Below are positions 1 through 8,519 of a stretch of DNA of 64,000 bases, piece after piece (the first letter of the stretch is position 1; each line of letters opens with the position of its first letter). Where the stretch lies: assembly GCF_008386585.1 (NCBI RefSeq), contig NZ_VUOB01000037.1, positions 1 through 64,000 on the forward strand. Reading direction: 5' to 3'. This DNA is from Solihabitans fulvus. GTDB lineage: Bacteria; Actinomycetota; Actinomycetes; Mycobacteriales; Pseudonocardiaceae. The position numbers were made by a program, and so were the translations under genes. The notes below the pieces were generated by a model, which was given only the letters and a program-made list of their open reading frames with translations, was not told the DNA's origin and ran no database searches.

Positions 1-144
1 CGCACACCCCGCACCGTCACGAAGTGAAAAAGCTCCCGCCTGACGGGCTTTGGTCAGCGGGTGGTGCGTGGACGGTCAGCGGGCTGGCCGACTCTGAGCA
101 CTGCCCGACACGCTCGAAGCCCTCAAGCGAGAGAAGAGAATCCC

Positions 145-1014
145 ATGAGCCAGACGACCCAACACTCGGTGAGCGGCCCGCGCACGGTGACCTCGGCGGA
201 CGGCACGCCGATCAGCTACCACACGGTGGGGACAGGCCCCGGCATCATCCTGATCGGCGGGGGCTTCCGCCACGCGCAGGACTACCTGCCGCTGGCCCAC
301 GCGATGGCCCCCTCCTGCACGGTGCACGTCATCGACCGCCGGGGACGCGGCGCCAGTGGCCCGCAGGGCCCCGACTACAGCTTCCGCACGGAGGTGGAGG
401 ATCTGCTCGCCGTCCAAGCGGACACCGGGGCGCGCTGGGCGTTCGGCCACAGCTACGGCGGGCGCGTGGCCCTGGAGGCCGCCAGGGTGTCGACCGTGTT
501 CGAGCGGATCGCCCTGTACGAGCCCGCCCTGTCCACCACCCCCGCCCCCACTGGCTGGATCTCCGCCTACCGCGAGAGGCTGGCCGCCGACGACGCCTAC
601 GGCGCGTTCGCGTGCTTCATCAAGGGCGCGGGCGTCGCGCCCCGCGCGATCACCGCGATGCCACGCTGGTACCTGCGGCTGGTGCTGCGTTTGGCCTTCC
701 CGTCGCCGAGCAGGAAGTACGCCAAGCAGCTCATCGCGGCACACCTGGCCGAGGCTATGCAACTCGCCGCCGACCCTGGGCGCCCCGCCGAGTTCGCCGG
801 GGTCACCGTCCCCACCCTCCTGCTGTGCGGCGGCCGCAGCGCGCCGGGGACCACCGAGCCGACCGCGGCCCTGCGCGACGCCCTGCGGGACGCCACCCTC
901 GAAACCCTGGACGGACTCCAGCATTTCGGTCCCGAGGGCAAGACAGCACCCGTCGTCGCCCAGCGCGTGCTGGCCTTCCTGCTCGATGACCGGAACGGCC
1001 GGCGCGGCCGGTGA
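145..1014 (+). CDS. alpha/beta hydrolase
   Basis: A 289-residue alpha/beta-hydrolase-fold protein, probably a cytoplasmic esterase or lipase-like enzyme of unknown substrate. The nucleophile elbow GHSYGG puts the catalytic serine at about residue 103; a GGGF strand-end near residue 38 fits the oxyanion region, and the LQHFGP segment near the C-terminus supplies the likely catalytic histidine. I chose the ATG at 145 because a purine-rich GAGAAG stretch lies just upstream and MSQTTQ begins the conserved part; a longer frame from 61 adds only arginine-rich sequence typical of untranslated high-GC DNA. It converges on the CGNR gene. The family is secure, the substrate is not. Confidence 0.85.
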   Translation: MSQTTQHSVSGPRTVTSADGTPISYHTVGTGPGIILIGGGFRHAQDYLPLAHAMAPSCTVHVIDRRGRGASGPQGPDYSFRTEVEDLLAVQADTGARWAFGHSYGGRVALEAARVSTVFERIALYEPALSTTPAPTGWISAYRERLAADDAYGAFACFIKGAGVAPRAITAMPRWYLRLVLRLAFPSPSRKYAKQLIAAHLAEAMQLAADPGRPAEFAGVTVPTLLLCGGRSAPGTTEPTAALRDALRDATLETLDGLQHFGPEGKTAPVVAQRVLAFLLDDRNGRRGR

Positions 1015-1021
1015 GATTTGG

Positions 1022-1567
1022 TCAGGCGCTGCGCATCCGCCGCATCGCGTGTCGCCGGGAGCACCAGCGGCGGTTGCCGGCCGGGGAGTCGTCCACGAAC
1101 CGGATGTCGCAGTCCTCGGCTGCGCACACCTGCACCCTCGGCCGGTCCGGCTCGGCGAGCAGGGCGACGGCGTCCGCCGCGACCGCGCCGAGCGCCGCGG
1201 CGACCGGGTCGCCGACGGCCGCGCGATGGGCCCGCAGCACGCCGTCGGCGTCCATCCGCAGCTGTGGCGGCGGCTGGCGGTGCGCCCACGCGTGCCGGTT
1301 GATGACGCGCAGGTCGGCGCGGTCGACGGGCCGACCTGCGGCCAGCGCGAGGCTGGTCCGGTCGACGGCCTCGCGTAACTCGCGCGCCGAGGCCAGGTGG
1401 TCGGCGGTGACCCTGGCGGGCTCGGCCAGCAACCCGGCCAGCTCGAACCACTCCGCCAGGTCGGCCGGTTCCAGCAGCAGGTCGCGCCGCCGCCTCGACC
1501 GGTCCCGCAGGGTGTTCACCAGACTGACGCTCGGCTGCCCGCCGTCCCAGACCCAGTCCTGGCGCAT
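1022..1567 (-). CDS. CGNR zinc finger / ABATE domain protein
   Basis: A 181-residue protein of the actinobacterial family with an N-terminal stress-response (ABATE-like) domain and a C-terminal CGNR zinc finger. The finger is visible at residues 148-169: C-x4-C, then GNR followed by WCS and an arginine-rich tail. Proteins of this kind are thought to be DNA-binding transcriptional regulators. The GNR is preceded by alanine rather than cysteine (AGNRRWC), a common variant. The stop lies eight bases beyond the stop of the converging hydrolase, so the two genes share a very short convergent junction. The target genes cannot be told from the sequence. Confidence 0.85.
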   Translation of the reverse strand: MRQDWVWDGGQPSVSLVNTLRDRSRRRRDLLLEPADLAEWFELAGLLAEPARVTADHLASARELREAVDRTSLALAAGRPVDRADLRVINRHAWAHRQPPPQLRMDADGVLRAHRAAVGDPVAAALGAVAADAVALLAEPDRPRVQVCAAEDCDIRFVDDSPAGNRRWCSRRHAMRRMRSA

Positions 1568-1651
1568 GGCGTCACTCTGTCACCCGAAGTGGTCGCCTAG
1601 CTACGGTCACAAGGTCGCAAACTGCTATCGACCGTCGACGATCTTGGTGCC

Positions 1652-1674
1652 CTGCCACGACAAGCGTGTGGCAG
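1652..1674 (-). terminator. possible hairpin after the sigma factor gene
   Basis: CTGCCAC (1652-1658) and GTGGCAG (1668-1674) form a 7-bp stem about 20 bases beyond the sigma factor stop. There is no U-tract, so this is a weak terminator candidate. Confidence 0.3.
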
Positions 1675-1692
1675 TACCGCAGGCCTTCAGCG

Positions 1693-2277
1693 CTATCGGC
1701 CGGCCATGATCTTCTGGAGCGCGTCTAGGGCGCGGCTCGCGGTCGACTTCACGGTGCCCTTGGAGATGCCGGTCGCCTCGGCGATCTCGGCCTCGGACAG
1801 GTCGCCGTAGTAGCGCAGCACCAACACCTCGCGCTGCCTCGGCGGCAGCTGGCCGAGCGCCGCGACGACGGCCTGGTGTTCGGCGGTCAGCATCGCCAGG
1901 CTCTCGGCCGAGCGCGCGTTCACCGCGTGCGGCGGCGTGTAGTCCCGCGCCGTCTTGCGGCGGCGCAGCACGCTGCGCGACCCGTTCACCACGGCGGTGC
2001 GCAGGTAGCCGAGCGCGGCCTGGGCGTCGCGCAGCCCGCCCCAGTTGCGGTGCAGCCCGGTGAACGCCTCCTGCACCACGTCCTCGGCGGTCGCGGGCTC
2101 GTCGACGAGCAGCAGCGCCAACCGGACCAGCCGCATCCGGTGTTGCCGGTACAGGTCTTCCAGGGTCAACGGCGTGGTCGCCGGCGCGGGTGTGCCGTCG
2201 AGCACTCGCAAGTGGCTCAGCGTGTTCTCCACGCTGTACTGCGCGCCTCCGCCGGATTGTTCCTGGGGTCCCACCAC
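1693..2277 (-). CDS. SigE-family RNA polymerase sigma factor
   Basis: An ECF-type sigma factor (about 194 residues from the chosen start) that would direct RNA polymerase to a specific promoter set. Region 2 is visible as LYRQHRMRLVRLALLL followed by AEDVVQEAF. Region 4 follows LPPRQREVLVLRYYGDLS, with the helix-turn-helix IAEATGISKGTVKS, typical of the SigE (SCO-type) subfamily. The frame is open further upstream to 2445, but that would overlap the divergent YciI gene, so I place the start at the GTG pair near 2277; there is no strong ribosome site and the true start could be nearer 2235. No anti-sigma gene is adjacent. Confidence 0.85.
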   Translation of the reverse strand: MVGPQEQSGGGAQYSVENTLSHLRVLDGTPAPATTPLTLEDLYRQHRMRLVRLALLLVDEPATAEDVVQEAFTGLHRNWGGLRDAQAALGYLRTAVVNGSRSVLRRRKTARDYTPPHAVNARSAESLAMLTAEHQAVVAALGQLPPRQREVLVLRYYGDLSEAEIAEATGISKGTVKSTASRALDALQKIMAGR

Positions 2278-2407
2278 GGGGATGACGTTACCCAACGAAC
2301 CGCTCCCCGCGCGCCACGACCGGGTACCTGGGTGGCGCGGGTGTCGGGTCGTGTCCCGCCGACAGGTAGCGTGCCGATGGTCCGATTGGTCCGCACAGGG
2401 AGCTGAC

Positions 2408-2689
2408 ATGGCGAAGTTCGTGGTGGAGCTGGTGTTCGGCGACAACCGCGAGGAGCGCCTCGCAGTGCGGCCAAGGCACCGCGAGTACCTGCGCGAGCTG
2501 GCCGACCGCGATGTGTTGCTTCTCGCGGGCCCGTGGGCCGACGACGCCGGCGCGATGCTCGTCTACGAGGTGGCCGACGAGGCCGAGCTGCGCGAGATCC
2601 TGGCCGCCGACCCGTACACGCCCGCGGCCGTCGTCGCCGAGACCCGCGTCCGCGAGTGGCAGGCCCTCACCGGCCGCCTGCTCGCCTGA
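2408..2689 (+). CDS. YciI family protein
   Basis: A 93-residue YCII-domain (ferredoxin-like fold) protein. The family is related to muconolactone isomerase-type folds and in actinobacteria often lies beside ECF sigma factor genes, as here (divergent from the sigma factor at 1693-2277). Visible features are the N-terminal strand FVVELVFG, the central LLLAGPWADD segment matching the family's G-P motif, and the AAVVAETRVREW strand near the end. The ATG at 2408 follows AGGGAGCTGAC, a good ribosome site. The biochemical role of such small stand-alone YciI proteins is not settled. Confidence 0.85.
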   Translation: MAKFVVELVFGDNREERLAVRPRHREYLRELADRDVLLLAGPWADDAGAMLVYEVADEAELREILAADPYTPAAVVAETRVREWQALTGRLLA

Positions 2690-2704
2690 CGCAGGCCAGT
2701 ACAC

Positions 2705-3607
2705 CTAGCTCCCGCCGACCGCCGCCGCGCCGCCGGGGCCGACGGGCCGGGACGCCGCCTCGGCGCCGCGTTCCTCGATGTCGCGCACGGCGGCCTTGTC
2801 CGCGGCCGGCACGAACTTCGCCGCCTGCCGGTCGACCACGCCGGGCGCGAGCGCGCGGAACAGCTTGAGCGCGCCGATCCAGCCCGGCACGTACACCGAC
2901 TTCGATCGCCGCGCGATCCCGCCGACGACCGCCTTGCCGACGGCGGAGACCGGGTAGGTCCTGCTGGCCAGGCCGGGCATGCCGGTGCGGATTGGCCCGA
3001 ACACGGGGTGCTGGTCGGCGCTGTTGACCATGTCCGTGGAGATCCACGAGAAGTAGGCGACGCCGACGTCGACGCCGAGGTGCCGCACCTCGGCGCGCAG
3101 GCTGTTGGCGAACGCCTCGCAGCCCGCCTTGGCCGCCGAGTACGCGGCGTTGCCCGGCACGTGCACGATCGAGGCGAGCGAGGACACCACCAGGCAGTAG
3201 CCGCGCCGCTCGATCAGCTGCGGCAGGCAGGCCCGCACGGTCCGCCAGACGCCGAGCAGGTTCACCTCGATGACGCGGTCGAACGCGGCGGGGTCGATCG
3301 AGCGGACGAACCCGGTCGCGGCGATGCCGGCGTTGGCGACCACCACGTCGATGCCGCCGAAGCGCTCGACCACCCCGGCGACGGCGTGCTCCAGCGCGGC
3401 CGGGTCGGTGACGTCGGCCTCCCACGCGGCCGCGTCGCCGCCGCACTGCGCGGCCACCTCGCGGAGCTGCTCGCCCTCGAGGCCGACCAGGGCGAGCCTG
3501 GCACCCTGCCTGGCCAGCCTGCGGGCCACCTCGGCGCCGATGCCTCGCGCGGCGCCGGTGATCAGCACCACCTTGCCGGTCACGTCAGCCCTACCGCGTG
3601 CGCGCAC
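2705..3607 (-). CDS. SDR family oxidoreductase
   Basis: A classical short-chain dehydrogenase/reductase of 300 residues, NAD(P)-dependent. The glycine-rich nucleotide site TGAARGIG is at residues 17-24, NAG at 92-94, the catalytic serine at about 143 (VSSLAS) and YxxxK at 156-160 (YSAAK). The C-terminal tail of some 50 residues after the fold is longer than usual. I chose the GTG at 3607 because GAGGAGG lies five bases upstream; a longer frame from 3655 adds sixteen unconserved residues. The substrate is unknown; mycobacterial SDRs of this shape act on lipids. A palindrome (3668-3678) lies about 60 bases upstream. Confidence 0.88.
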   Translation of the reverse strand: MRARGRADVTGKVVLITGAARGIGAEVARRLARQGARLALVGLEGEQLREVAAQCGGDAAAWEADVTDPAALEHAVAGVVERFGGIDVVVANAGIAATGFVRSIDPAAFDRVIEVNLLGVWRTVRACLPQLIERRGYCLVVSSLASIVHVPGNAAYSAAKAGCEAFANSLRAEVRHLGVDVGVAYFSWISTDMVNSADQHPVFGPIRTGMPGLASRTYPVSAVGKAVVGGIARRSKSVYVPGWIGALKLFRALAPGVVDRQAAKFVPAADKAAVRDIEERGAEAASRPVGPGGAAAVGGS

Positions 3608-3667
3608 AGCGACCTCCTCGGAATCCCGGTGCGAAAACCTCGTCCGAGTAGGCACGCTAGCCCAACC

Positions 3668-3678
3668 TACTGCCAGTA
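3668..3678. promoter_or_regulatory. possible operator upstream of SDR gene
   Basis: TACTGCCAGTA is a perfect 11-bp palindrome about 60 bases upstream of the SDR start. A second CTACTG half follows at 3681-3686. The shape and position suit a TetR-type operator, but no regulator gene is adjacent. Confidence 0.3.
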
Positions 3679-3775
3679 AGCTACTGGTGAGTCGGTAGAG
3701 ATCCCGGCGGGCCGGGACTGGCTCCCGGCCCGCTGAGCCACGCCCGAAACAGGTCGGCGGCGCGGCGGGAACGCC

Positions 3776-4708
3776 TCAGCTGCTGGCCGCGTCCAGCCGG
3801 CCGAGCTCAGCTCCCGTGAGGGTTAGCGAGGCCACCGGCAGCAGCTCGGCGAGCTGCTCGGGGGTCCGCGCGCTGGCGATCGGGGCGGCGACCGTCGGCT
3901 GCGCCGCCAGCCACGCCAGCGACACGGCGGCGACCGTCGTGTCGTGCGCCGCTGCGATCTCGTCCAGCGCGGCCAGCACCCGCCCGCCGCGCTCGTCGAG
4001 ATAGGCGCCTGCGCCGCGGGCGCGCGGGCTGTCCACCTCGACACCGGGCCGGTACTTGCCGGTCAGGAAGCCCTTGGCCAGCGAGAAGTACGGCACCGCC
4101 GACAGCTTCGCGTCGGCGACCACAGTGGCCAGCTCCTGCTCGTAGCCCGCCCGCTCGACCAGGTTGTAGTGCGGTTGCAGGGCGACATAGGACGCGAGGC
4201 CCTCGCGGGCGGACACCGCGAGCGACTCCGACAGCCGCGCCGGCGTGAAGTTGGACGCGGCGATGTGCCGCACCTTGCCGTCGCGGACCAGCGCGTCGAA
4301 CGCGCTCAGCGTCTCCTCAAGTGGGGTGCCCGCGTCGTCCTGGTGCGCGTAGTAGAGGTCGATGTGGTCGACGCCAAGCCGCCGTAGCGAGTTCTCCGCC
4401 GCGGTGCGGATGTTCGCCGAGGACAGGGTGGTGAGCCCGTCGAGCATGCCGACCTTCGTGGCCACCACGACGTCGTCGCGGTTGCCGCGCGCGGCCAGCC
4501 ACTCGCCGATGATCGTCTCGGACTCGCCGCCGGAGTTGCCAGGCGCCCAGGCCGAGTAGACGTCGGCGGTGTCGACGAAGTTGCCGCCAGTGGCCGCGTA
4601 CGCGTCGAGCACGGCGAAGGACTGCTCCCGGTCGGCCGTCCAGCCGAACACGTTGCCGCCGAGGCAGAGCGGGAAGACGTCGAGGTCCGATGTTCCAAGC
4701 TTCGTCAT
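3776..4708 (-). CDS. aldo/keto reductase
   Basis: A 310-residue NADPH-dependent aldo/keto reductase of the YajO/voltage-gated K-channel beta-like group. The catalytic tetrad is readable: D46 in FVDTADVY, Y51, K85 in VATKVGM and H122 in YYAHQDD. The usual (beta/alpha)8 barrel length is matched and the C-terminal TPEQL segment fits the cofactor-binding loop. Members reduce aldehydes and ketones; the physiological substrate cannot be assigned. The gene is read away from a DUF427 gene on the same strand; the short gap (4709-4785) may hold its promoter. A second, divergent paralogue is at 55478-56332. Confidence 0.9.
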   Translation of the reverse strand: MTKLGTSDLDVFPLCLGGNVFGWTADREQSFAVLDAYAATGGNFVDTADVYSAWAPGNSGGESETIIGEWLAARGNRDDVVVATKVGMLDGLTTLSSANIRTAAENSLRRLGVDHIDLYYAHQDDAGTPLEETLSAFDALVRDGKVRHIAASNFTPARLSESLAVSAREGLASYVALQPHYNLVERAGYEQELATVVADAKLSAVPYFSLAKGFLTGKYRPGVEVDSPRARGAGAYLDERGGRVLAALDEIAAAHDTTVAAVSLAWLAAQPTVAAPIASARTPEQLAELLPVASLTLTGAELGRLDAASS

Positions 4709-4785
4709 GACAAGGACGATATGTCCCGGCTCAACGGGTGGGACAGGTCGTCGAGCCGGGACCGGTGGTCACCTGGATCACACCG

Positions 4786-5070
4786 TCACGCGGTGATCTC
4801 CACGCCGTTCCAGAACGCCACGTAGTCCTTGATCTGCGCGGCCTCCGGCTTCGGCTCCGGGTAGAACCAGGCCGCGTCGATGTTCTCCTTGCCGTCGACG
4901 TGCAGCGTGTAGTAACTGGCGGTGCCCTTCCACGGGCAGACCGTCGTGGTGTCCGACGGCCGCAGGTACTGCACGTGCACCGAGTCGAGTGGGAAGTAGT
5001 GGTTCCCCTCGACCATTTCCGTCTGGTCGCTCTCCGCGATGACCGCGCCGTTCCAGCGTGCTGTAGCCAT
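4786..5070 (-). CDS. DUF427 domain protein
   Basis: A 94-residue single-domain DUF427 protein. Members are small beta-barrel proteins of unknown function, common in actinobacteria. The signature is clear: the start MATARWNGAVIAES, then VEGNHYFP, the conserved VCPWKGTASYY and the closing AAWFYPEP and VAFWNGVEI. The start codon ATG at 5070 directly begins the conserved domain. Divergent from fba; the intervening 180 bases must carry both promoters. Confidence 0.9.
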   Translation of the reverse strand: MATARWNGAVIAESDQTEMVEGNHYFPLDSVHVQYLRPSDTTTVCPWKGTASYYTLHVDGKENIDAAWFYPEPKPEAAQIKDYVAFWNGVEITA

Positions 5071-5250
5071 GCCTCCAGTCTGCTCCTCGGCGCGCCGTCG
5101 CGCCCACGTCGCTGCGCCGGCCGGCGGCATCGGCTGCGCCCGCGAACGCGGCGAGGTTACGAAGAGTTGCCGCCGTGTGATCGGTGTGACCCGGGGCCTC
5201 GTAGGATGCAGCGGAACACGGCGCCCCGGGCACCCTGAGGAGGACTTCCG

Positions 5251-6285
5251 ATGCCCATCGCAACCCCCGAGGTCTACGCCGAGATGCTTGACCGCGCCAA
5301 GGCGAACGAGTTCGCCTACCCCGCGATCAACGTGACCTCGTCGGAGACGCTCAACGCGGCGCTCCGTGGTTTTGCCGAGGCCGAGAGCGACGGAATCATC
5401 CAGGTCTCGACCGGTGGTGCGGAGTTCCTCTCCGGCACCAAGGTCAAGGACATGGTGACCGGCGCTGTCTCCCTTGCGGAGTTCGCCCACGTCGTTGCCG
5501 AGAAGTACCCGGTCAACGTGGCGCTGCACACCGACCACTGCCCCAAGGACAAGCTGGACGGTTTCGTCCGCCCGCTCGTGGCGATCAGCCAGGAGCGCGT
5601 GGCCGCCGGCAGGAACCCGCTGTTCCAGTCCCACATGTGGGACGGCTCCGCCGTGCCCATCGAGGAAAACCTCCAGATCGCCGCCGAGCTGCTCGCGCAG
5701 ACCTCGAAGGCGAACATCGTGCTCGAGGTCGAGATCGGCGTCGTCGGCGGCGAGGAGGACGGCGTCGCCAACGAGATCAACGACAAGCTCTACACCACCG
5801 CCGAGGACTACCTGCGGACGCTGGACGCGCTCGGCAGCGGCGAGAAGGGCCGCTACCTGCTCGCCGCGACCTTCGGCAACGTGCACGGCGTGTACAAGCC
5901 GGGCAACGTGAAGCTGCGCCCCGAGGTGCTCAAGCAGGGCCAGGACGTGGTGTCCGAGAAGCTGGGCCTGCCGGCCGGCTCCAAGCCCTTCGACCTCGTC
6001 TTCCACGGCGGCTCCGGCTCGCTGCTCGAGGAGATCCACGAGGCGCTGACCTACGGCGTGGTGAAGATGAACATCGACACGGACACGCAGTACGCGTTCA
6101 CCCGGCCGATCGTCGACCACATGTTCCGCAACTACGAGGGCGTGCTGAAGATCGACGGCGAGGTCGGCAACAAGAAGCTCTACGACCCGCGCAGCTACCT
6201 CAAGGCCGCCGAGCAGGGCATGGCCGCCCGCATCGCCCAGGCGTGCGAGCACCTCAAGTCCGCTGGCCGCATGATCGCCGGCTGA
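5251..6285 (+). CDS. fba: class II fructose-bisphosphate aldolase
   Basis: The glycolytic and gluconeogenic enzyme that interconverts fructose 1,6-bisphosphate with glyceraldehyde 3-phosphate and DHAP, 344 residues, class II (zinc-dependent), cytoplasmic. Metal-site sequence LHTDHCPKDK, the VEIGVVGGEEDG segment and the phosphate-binding VFHGGSGS are all present, as is the C-terminal NIDTDTQYAFTRP. A strong ribosome site (GAGGAGGA) precedes the ATG. Followed by a large hairpin terminator. Synteny of fba with a DUF3151 gene and purA, seen further downstream, is typical of mycobacteria and Pseudonocardiaceae. Confidence 0.97.
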   Translation: MPIATPEVYAEMLDRAKANEFAYPAINVTSSETLNAALRGFAEAESDGIIQVSTGGAEFLSGTKVKDMVTGAVSLAEFAHVVAEKYPVNVALHTDHCPKDKLDGFVRPLVAISQERVAAGRNPLFQSHMWDGSAVPIEENLQIAAELLAQTSKANIVLEVEIGVVGGEEDGVANEINDKLYTTAEDYLRTLDALGSGEKGRYLLAATFGNVHGVYKPGNVKLRPEVLKQGQDVVSEKLGLPAGSKPFDLVFHGGSGSLLEEIHEALTYGVVKMNIDTDTQYAFTRPIVDHMFRNYEGVLKIDGEVGNKKLYDPRSYLKAAEQGMAARIAQACEHLKSAGRMIAG

Positions 6286-6303
6286 CCTTCCCCGCGCCGT
6301 GCC

Positions 6304-6351
6304 ACGAAGGGCGCCATCAGGACCTCGAACGGTCCCGATGGCGCCCTTCGT
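6304..6351. terminator. bidirectional terminator hairpin after fba
   Basis: A 15-bp perfect stem, ACGAAGGGCGCCATC (6304-6318) with GATGGCGCCCTTCGT (6337-6351), extended by an inner GGACC/GGTCC pair. It sits between convergent genes, 18 bases after the fba stop, so it probably ends transcripts from both sides. Its GAAGG-GCGCC core recurs in the hairpin at 8387-8432. Confidence 0.75.
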
Positions 6352-6384
6352 CATGTCCGGACGGCGTTCACGCGCGGACGGCCA

Positions 6385-7566
6385 TCACACGCGGGCGGCC
6401 TTCGCCCAGCGCGTCGAGAGCCTGTCGACGCCGAACCACAGCGCCACCAACAGCACCAGCGTCACCGGAATCGTGCGGTAGTCCAGCGGCGGGGCGACGA
6501 TCACCCGCGACTGCGCCCACAGCGCGCCGTAGCCGAGAGCCGTGAGCAGCGCGCCGCCGAGGCACGCGACGGCCGCCGCGCCGAGCCGCAGCCGGTAGGC
6601 GAGGTCAACGGCGAGGCCGAGGAAGATCGCGAAGAACGGCACCGCGGACGGCGGGAAGCTCGTGCCGACCAGGATCGGCCAGATCAGGCAGCGGTAGGCC
6701 ACGTACGCGGCGGCCACGATCGTCGCGGACCACGCGCCGTTCATCAGGCCCCGCGCCACCACGAGCACCAGCGAGCAGAACGCCAGCGACCACACGGGAT
6801 ACACGTACGACGGAATCGGCAGTGCGAAGTGCAGCAACGAATCCCGGTTCACCGGGTGGCCGAGTTGGTTGGCGGCGAAGGTCAACAGGCTCGGCTCCGC
6901 GTACGGCGCGCCCCGGTCCCAGGAGGCGATCTCCAGCACGCCGTACTCCTGCTGCCCGTTGGGGAACCACACGTTCTCGAAGTAGAAGAAGAACAGCGTG
7001 CCGAGGCCGACCGCGTAGGCGCGCTTGGCCAGGAAACCGACCCATTTCCAGTCGACCAGCGGGACCAGTGGCCTACGCGGGAAGAACCGCAGCCAGCCGA
7101 GCACGACACCGGCCTGCATGATCGCGGTGCCCAGGTAGAGCATCGCGTGCGACGGGCTCCACGACGTCAGGTCGAGGCCGCTGACCCGGTGTTTGATCAC
7201 GTCGAGCGGGGCGGCGATGATGAAAACGCCCATGCCCCACTGCATCAGCCGCAGGGTCGTCTTGTCGGCGCCGTAGCCGGTGAAGGTGTGGAAGACGACC
7301 AGCAGGATCGCCAGGCCGGTGCCGGCGGTGTTGAGCAGGTGCGGCGGCGCGAGGTCGTCGCGTAGCCACTTGAAGTGCCAGGACACGTCCCAGGACGAGC
7401 CGAGCAGCTTGCCGAGGAAGGCGAGCAGCCAGGCCAGGTAGAGCGTGACCACCAGCGGCGCCGGAGTCTCCCTGCCGGCCTCGCCGCGCGTCCAGTACAG
7501 CCGCGCCTGTTCCTTGAGTAATGCCACGAGGCCGCGCTTCGGCTCGACCTGCTGCCCTGCTGTCAC
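6385..7566 (-). CDS. hypothetical multi-pass membrane protein
   Basis: I do not recognise this 393-residue protein. It has about nine hydrophobic stretches likely to span the membrane, for example PLVVTLYLAWLLAFLG near residue 40, GLAILLVVFHTF near 85 and VTLVLLVALWFGV close to the C-terminus. The first about 30 residues are charged and cytosolic-looking. Aromatic, tryptophan-rich loops (SWDVSWHFKWLRDDLAPPH) between the first helices suggest a conserved periplasmic surface. It resembles uncharacterised actinobacterial integral membrane proteins, without a recognisable transporter motif. Transcribed towards fba, separated by the terminator hairpin. Confidence 0.75.
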   Translation of the reverse strand: MTAGQQVEPKRGLVALLKEQARLYWTRGEAGRETPAPLVVTLYLAWLLAFLGKLLGSSWDVSWHFKWLRDDLAPPHLLNTAGTGLAILLVVFHTFTGYGADKTTLRLMQWGMGVFIIAAPLDVIKHRVSGLDLTSWSPSHAMLYLGTAIMQAGVVLGWLRFFPRRPLVPLVDWKWVGFLAKRAYAVGLGTLFFFYFENVWFPNGQQEYGVLEIASWDRGAPYAEPSLLTFAANQLGHPVNRDSLLHFALPIPSYVYPVWSLAFCSLVLVVARGLMNGAWSATIVAAAYVAYRCLIWPILVGTSFPPSAVPFFAIFLGLAVDLAYRLRLGAAAVACLGGALLTALGYGALWAQSRVIVAPPLDYRTIPVTLVLLVALWFGVDRLSTRWAKAARV

Positions 7567-7763
7567 GCGAACATCATCCCCGCACGCTCACCGGCCGAAC
7601 AGGGCACCCTGCCCTGAAATTCCCCCAAGGATGCCCCCTAGGGGTGTCGCCGACCTGCGGAATTCCAAAATCACCCGCACGAGTGGGTGGTGTTCGTTGC
7701 CACGGTGGGCCCCGCTGGAGCAGGGTGCGCCGGATCGAACGGCCGGATGGAGGACTCCTGGTG

Positions 7764-7859
7764 ATGAGCAAGCGCGTGATCGCCGCGGTGCTGGTGTCGG
7801 CGATGGTGCTGACGCTGGCCGGAGTGGTCGGGGTGATGGCCACGCTGCTCATCCGCTGA
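7764..7859 (+). CDS. 31-residue single-span membrane peptide
   Basis: A short reading frame starting MSKRVIAAV and ending MATLLIR. It encodes two basic residues, then about 24 hydrophobic residues, then a terminal arginine: a single membrane span. A clear ribosome site GGAGGA (7749-7754) is nine bases before the ATG. It lies between a membrane protein gene (divergent) and the DUF3151 gene (same strand). Function unknown; the good translation signal and hydrophobic design make it more than a chance frame. Confidence 0.5.
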   Translation: MSKRVIAAVLVSAMVLTLAGVVGVMATLLIR

Positions 7860-7860
7860 G

Positions 7861-7920
7861 CCCCGCCCCCGCAGCCTCGCCCCCGCAGCCTCGCCTCGGA
7901 AGCCTCGCCCCCTGAGCCGA
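7861..7920. repeat. short C-rich degenerate tandem repeat
   Basis: Three imperfect copies of a 13-15 base unit with the core GCAGCCTCGCC separate the small membrane peptide gene from the DUF3151 gene. Probably replication slippage; no function is indicated. Confidence 0.5.
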
Positions 7921-7954
7921 CGGCCGCCGGGGCGCGGTACGGCACGATGGGGCC

Positions 7955-8371
7955 ATGACCTTGCACCAGGACCTGCTCGGCCCGGAGCCGACCCGGCTGC
8001 CCGAGCGCCCCGAGCCCCAGGCCGCCATCGACGGCGGCACCGACCCGGCGCAGGTGGCGCGCACCTGGCCGGACTTCAGCGAGGCGTGGGGCAGGCTGGC
8101 CGAGGCGGCGCTGACGGCGGGCGACCCGGTCGCGGCCTACGCGTACGCCCGCACCGGCTACCACCGCGGCCTCGACCAGCTGCGCCGGTCCGGCTGGAAG
8201 GGGCACGGCCCGGTGCCGTGGAGCCACCGCCCGAACCAGGGCTTCCTGCGCGCACTCGCCGCCCTGGCCCGCGCCGCGGGCGAGATCGGCGACACCGAGG
8301 AGTACGACCGCTGCCGGACGTTCCTCGCCGACAGCGACCCCGAGGCCCCCGCCGCACTCGGCCTGGCCTGA
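7955..8371 (+). CDS. DUF3151 family protein
   Basis: A 138-residue protein of the DUF3151 family, which is almost confined to actinobacteria and usually sits next to fba or purA. Diagnostic segments are the opening LHQDLLGPEPTRLP, the central WGRLAEAALTAGDPVAAYAYARTGYHRGLD (a TPR-like helical pair) and GPVPWSHRPNQGFLRALAALA. No signal peptide, so probably cytosolic. The molecular role is unknown. The next gene (FUSC-type) is on the same strand but a large hairpin separates them, so they are probably separate units. Confidence 0.9.
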   Translation: MTLHQDLLGPEPTRLPERPEPQAAIDGGTDPAQVARTWPDFSEAWGRLAEAALTAGDPVAAYAYARTGYHRGLDQLRRSGWKGHGPVPWSHRPNQGFLRALAALARAAGEIGDTEEYDRCRTFLADSDPEAPAALGLA

Positions 8372-8386
8372 CCCGCACCCTCGCGC

Positions 8387-8432
8387 GTCATGAAGGACGC
8401 CTTCGCGACACCCCGAAGGCGCCCTTCATGAC
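8387..8432. terminator. terminator hairpin after DUF3151 gene
   Basis: A 19-bp stem with one mismatch: GTCATGAAGGACGCCTTCG (8387-8405) pairs with the segment at 8414-8432 around an 8-base loop. Sixteen bases after the stop codon. It shares the GAAGG/GCGCC design of the hairpin at 6304-6351. Confidence 0.7.
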
Positions 8433-8519
8433 ACAAGCGCGGCCCTCGACCCACGGCGCGACGCTCCGGGCGCTTCCCGGCCTGACCGGGTCCGGCCACC
8501 GGTCGCCGGCCGGGTGAGA

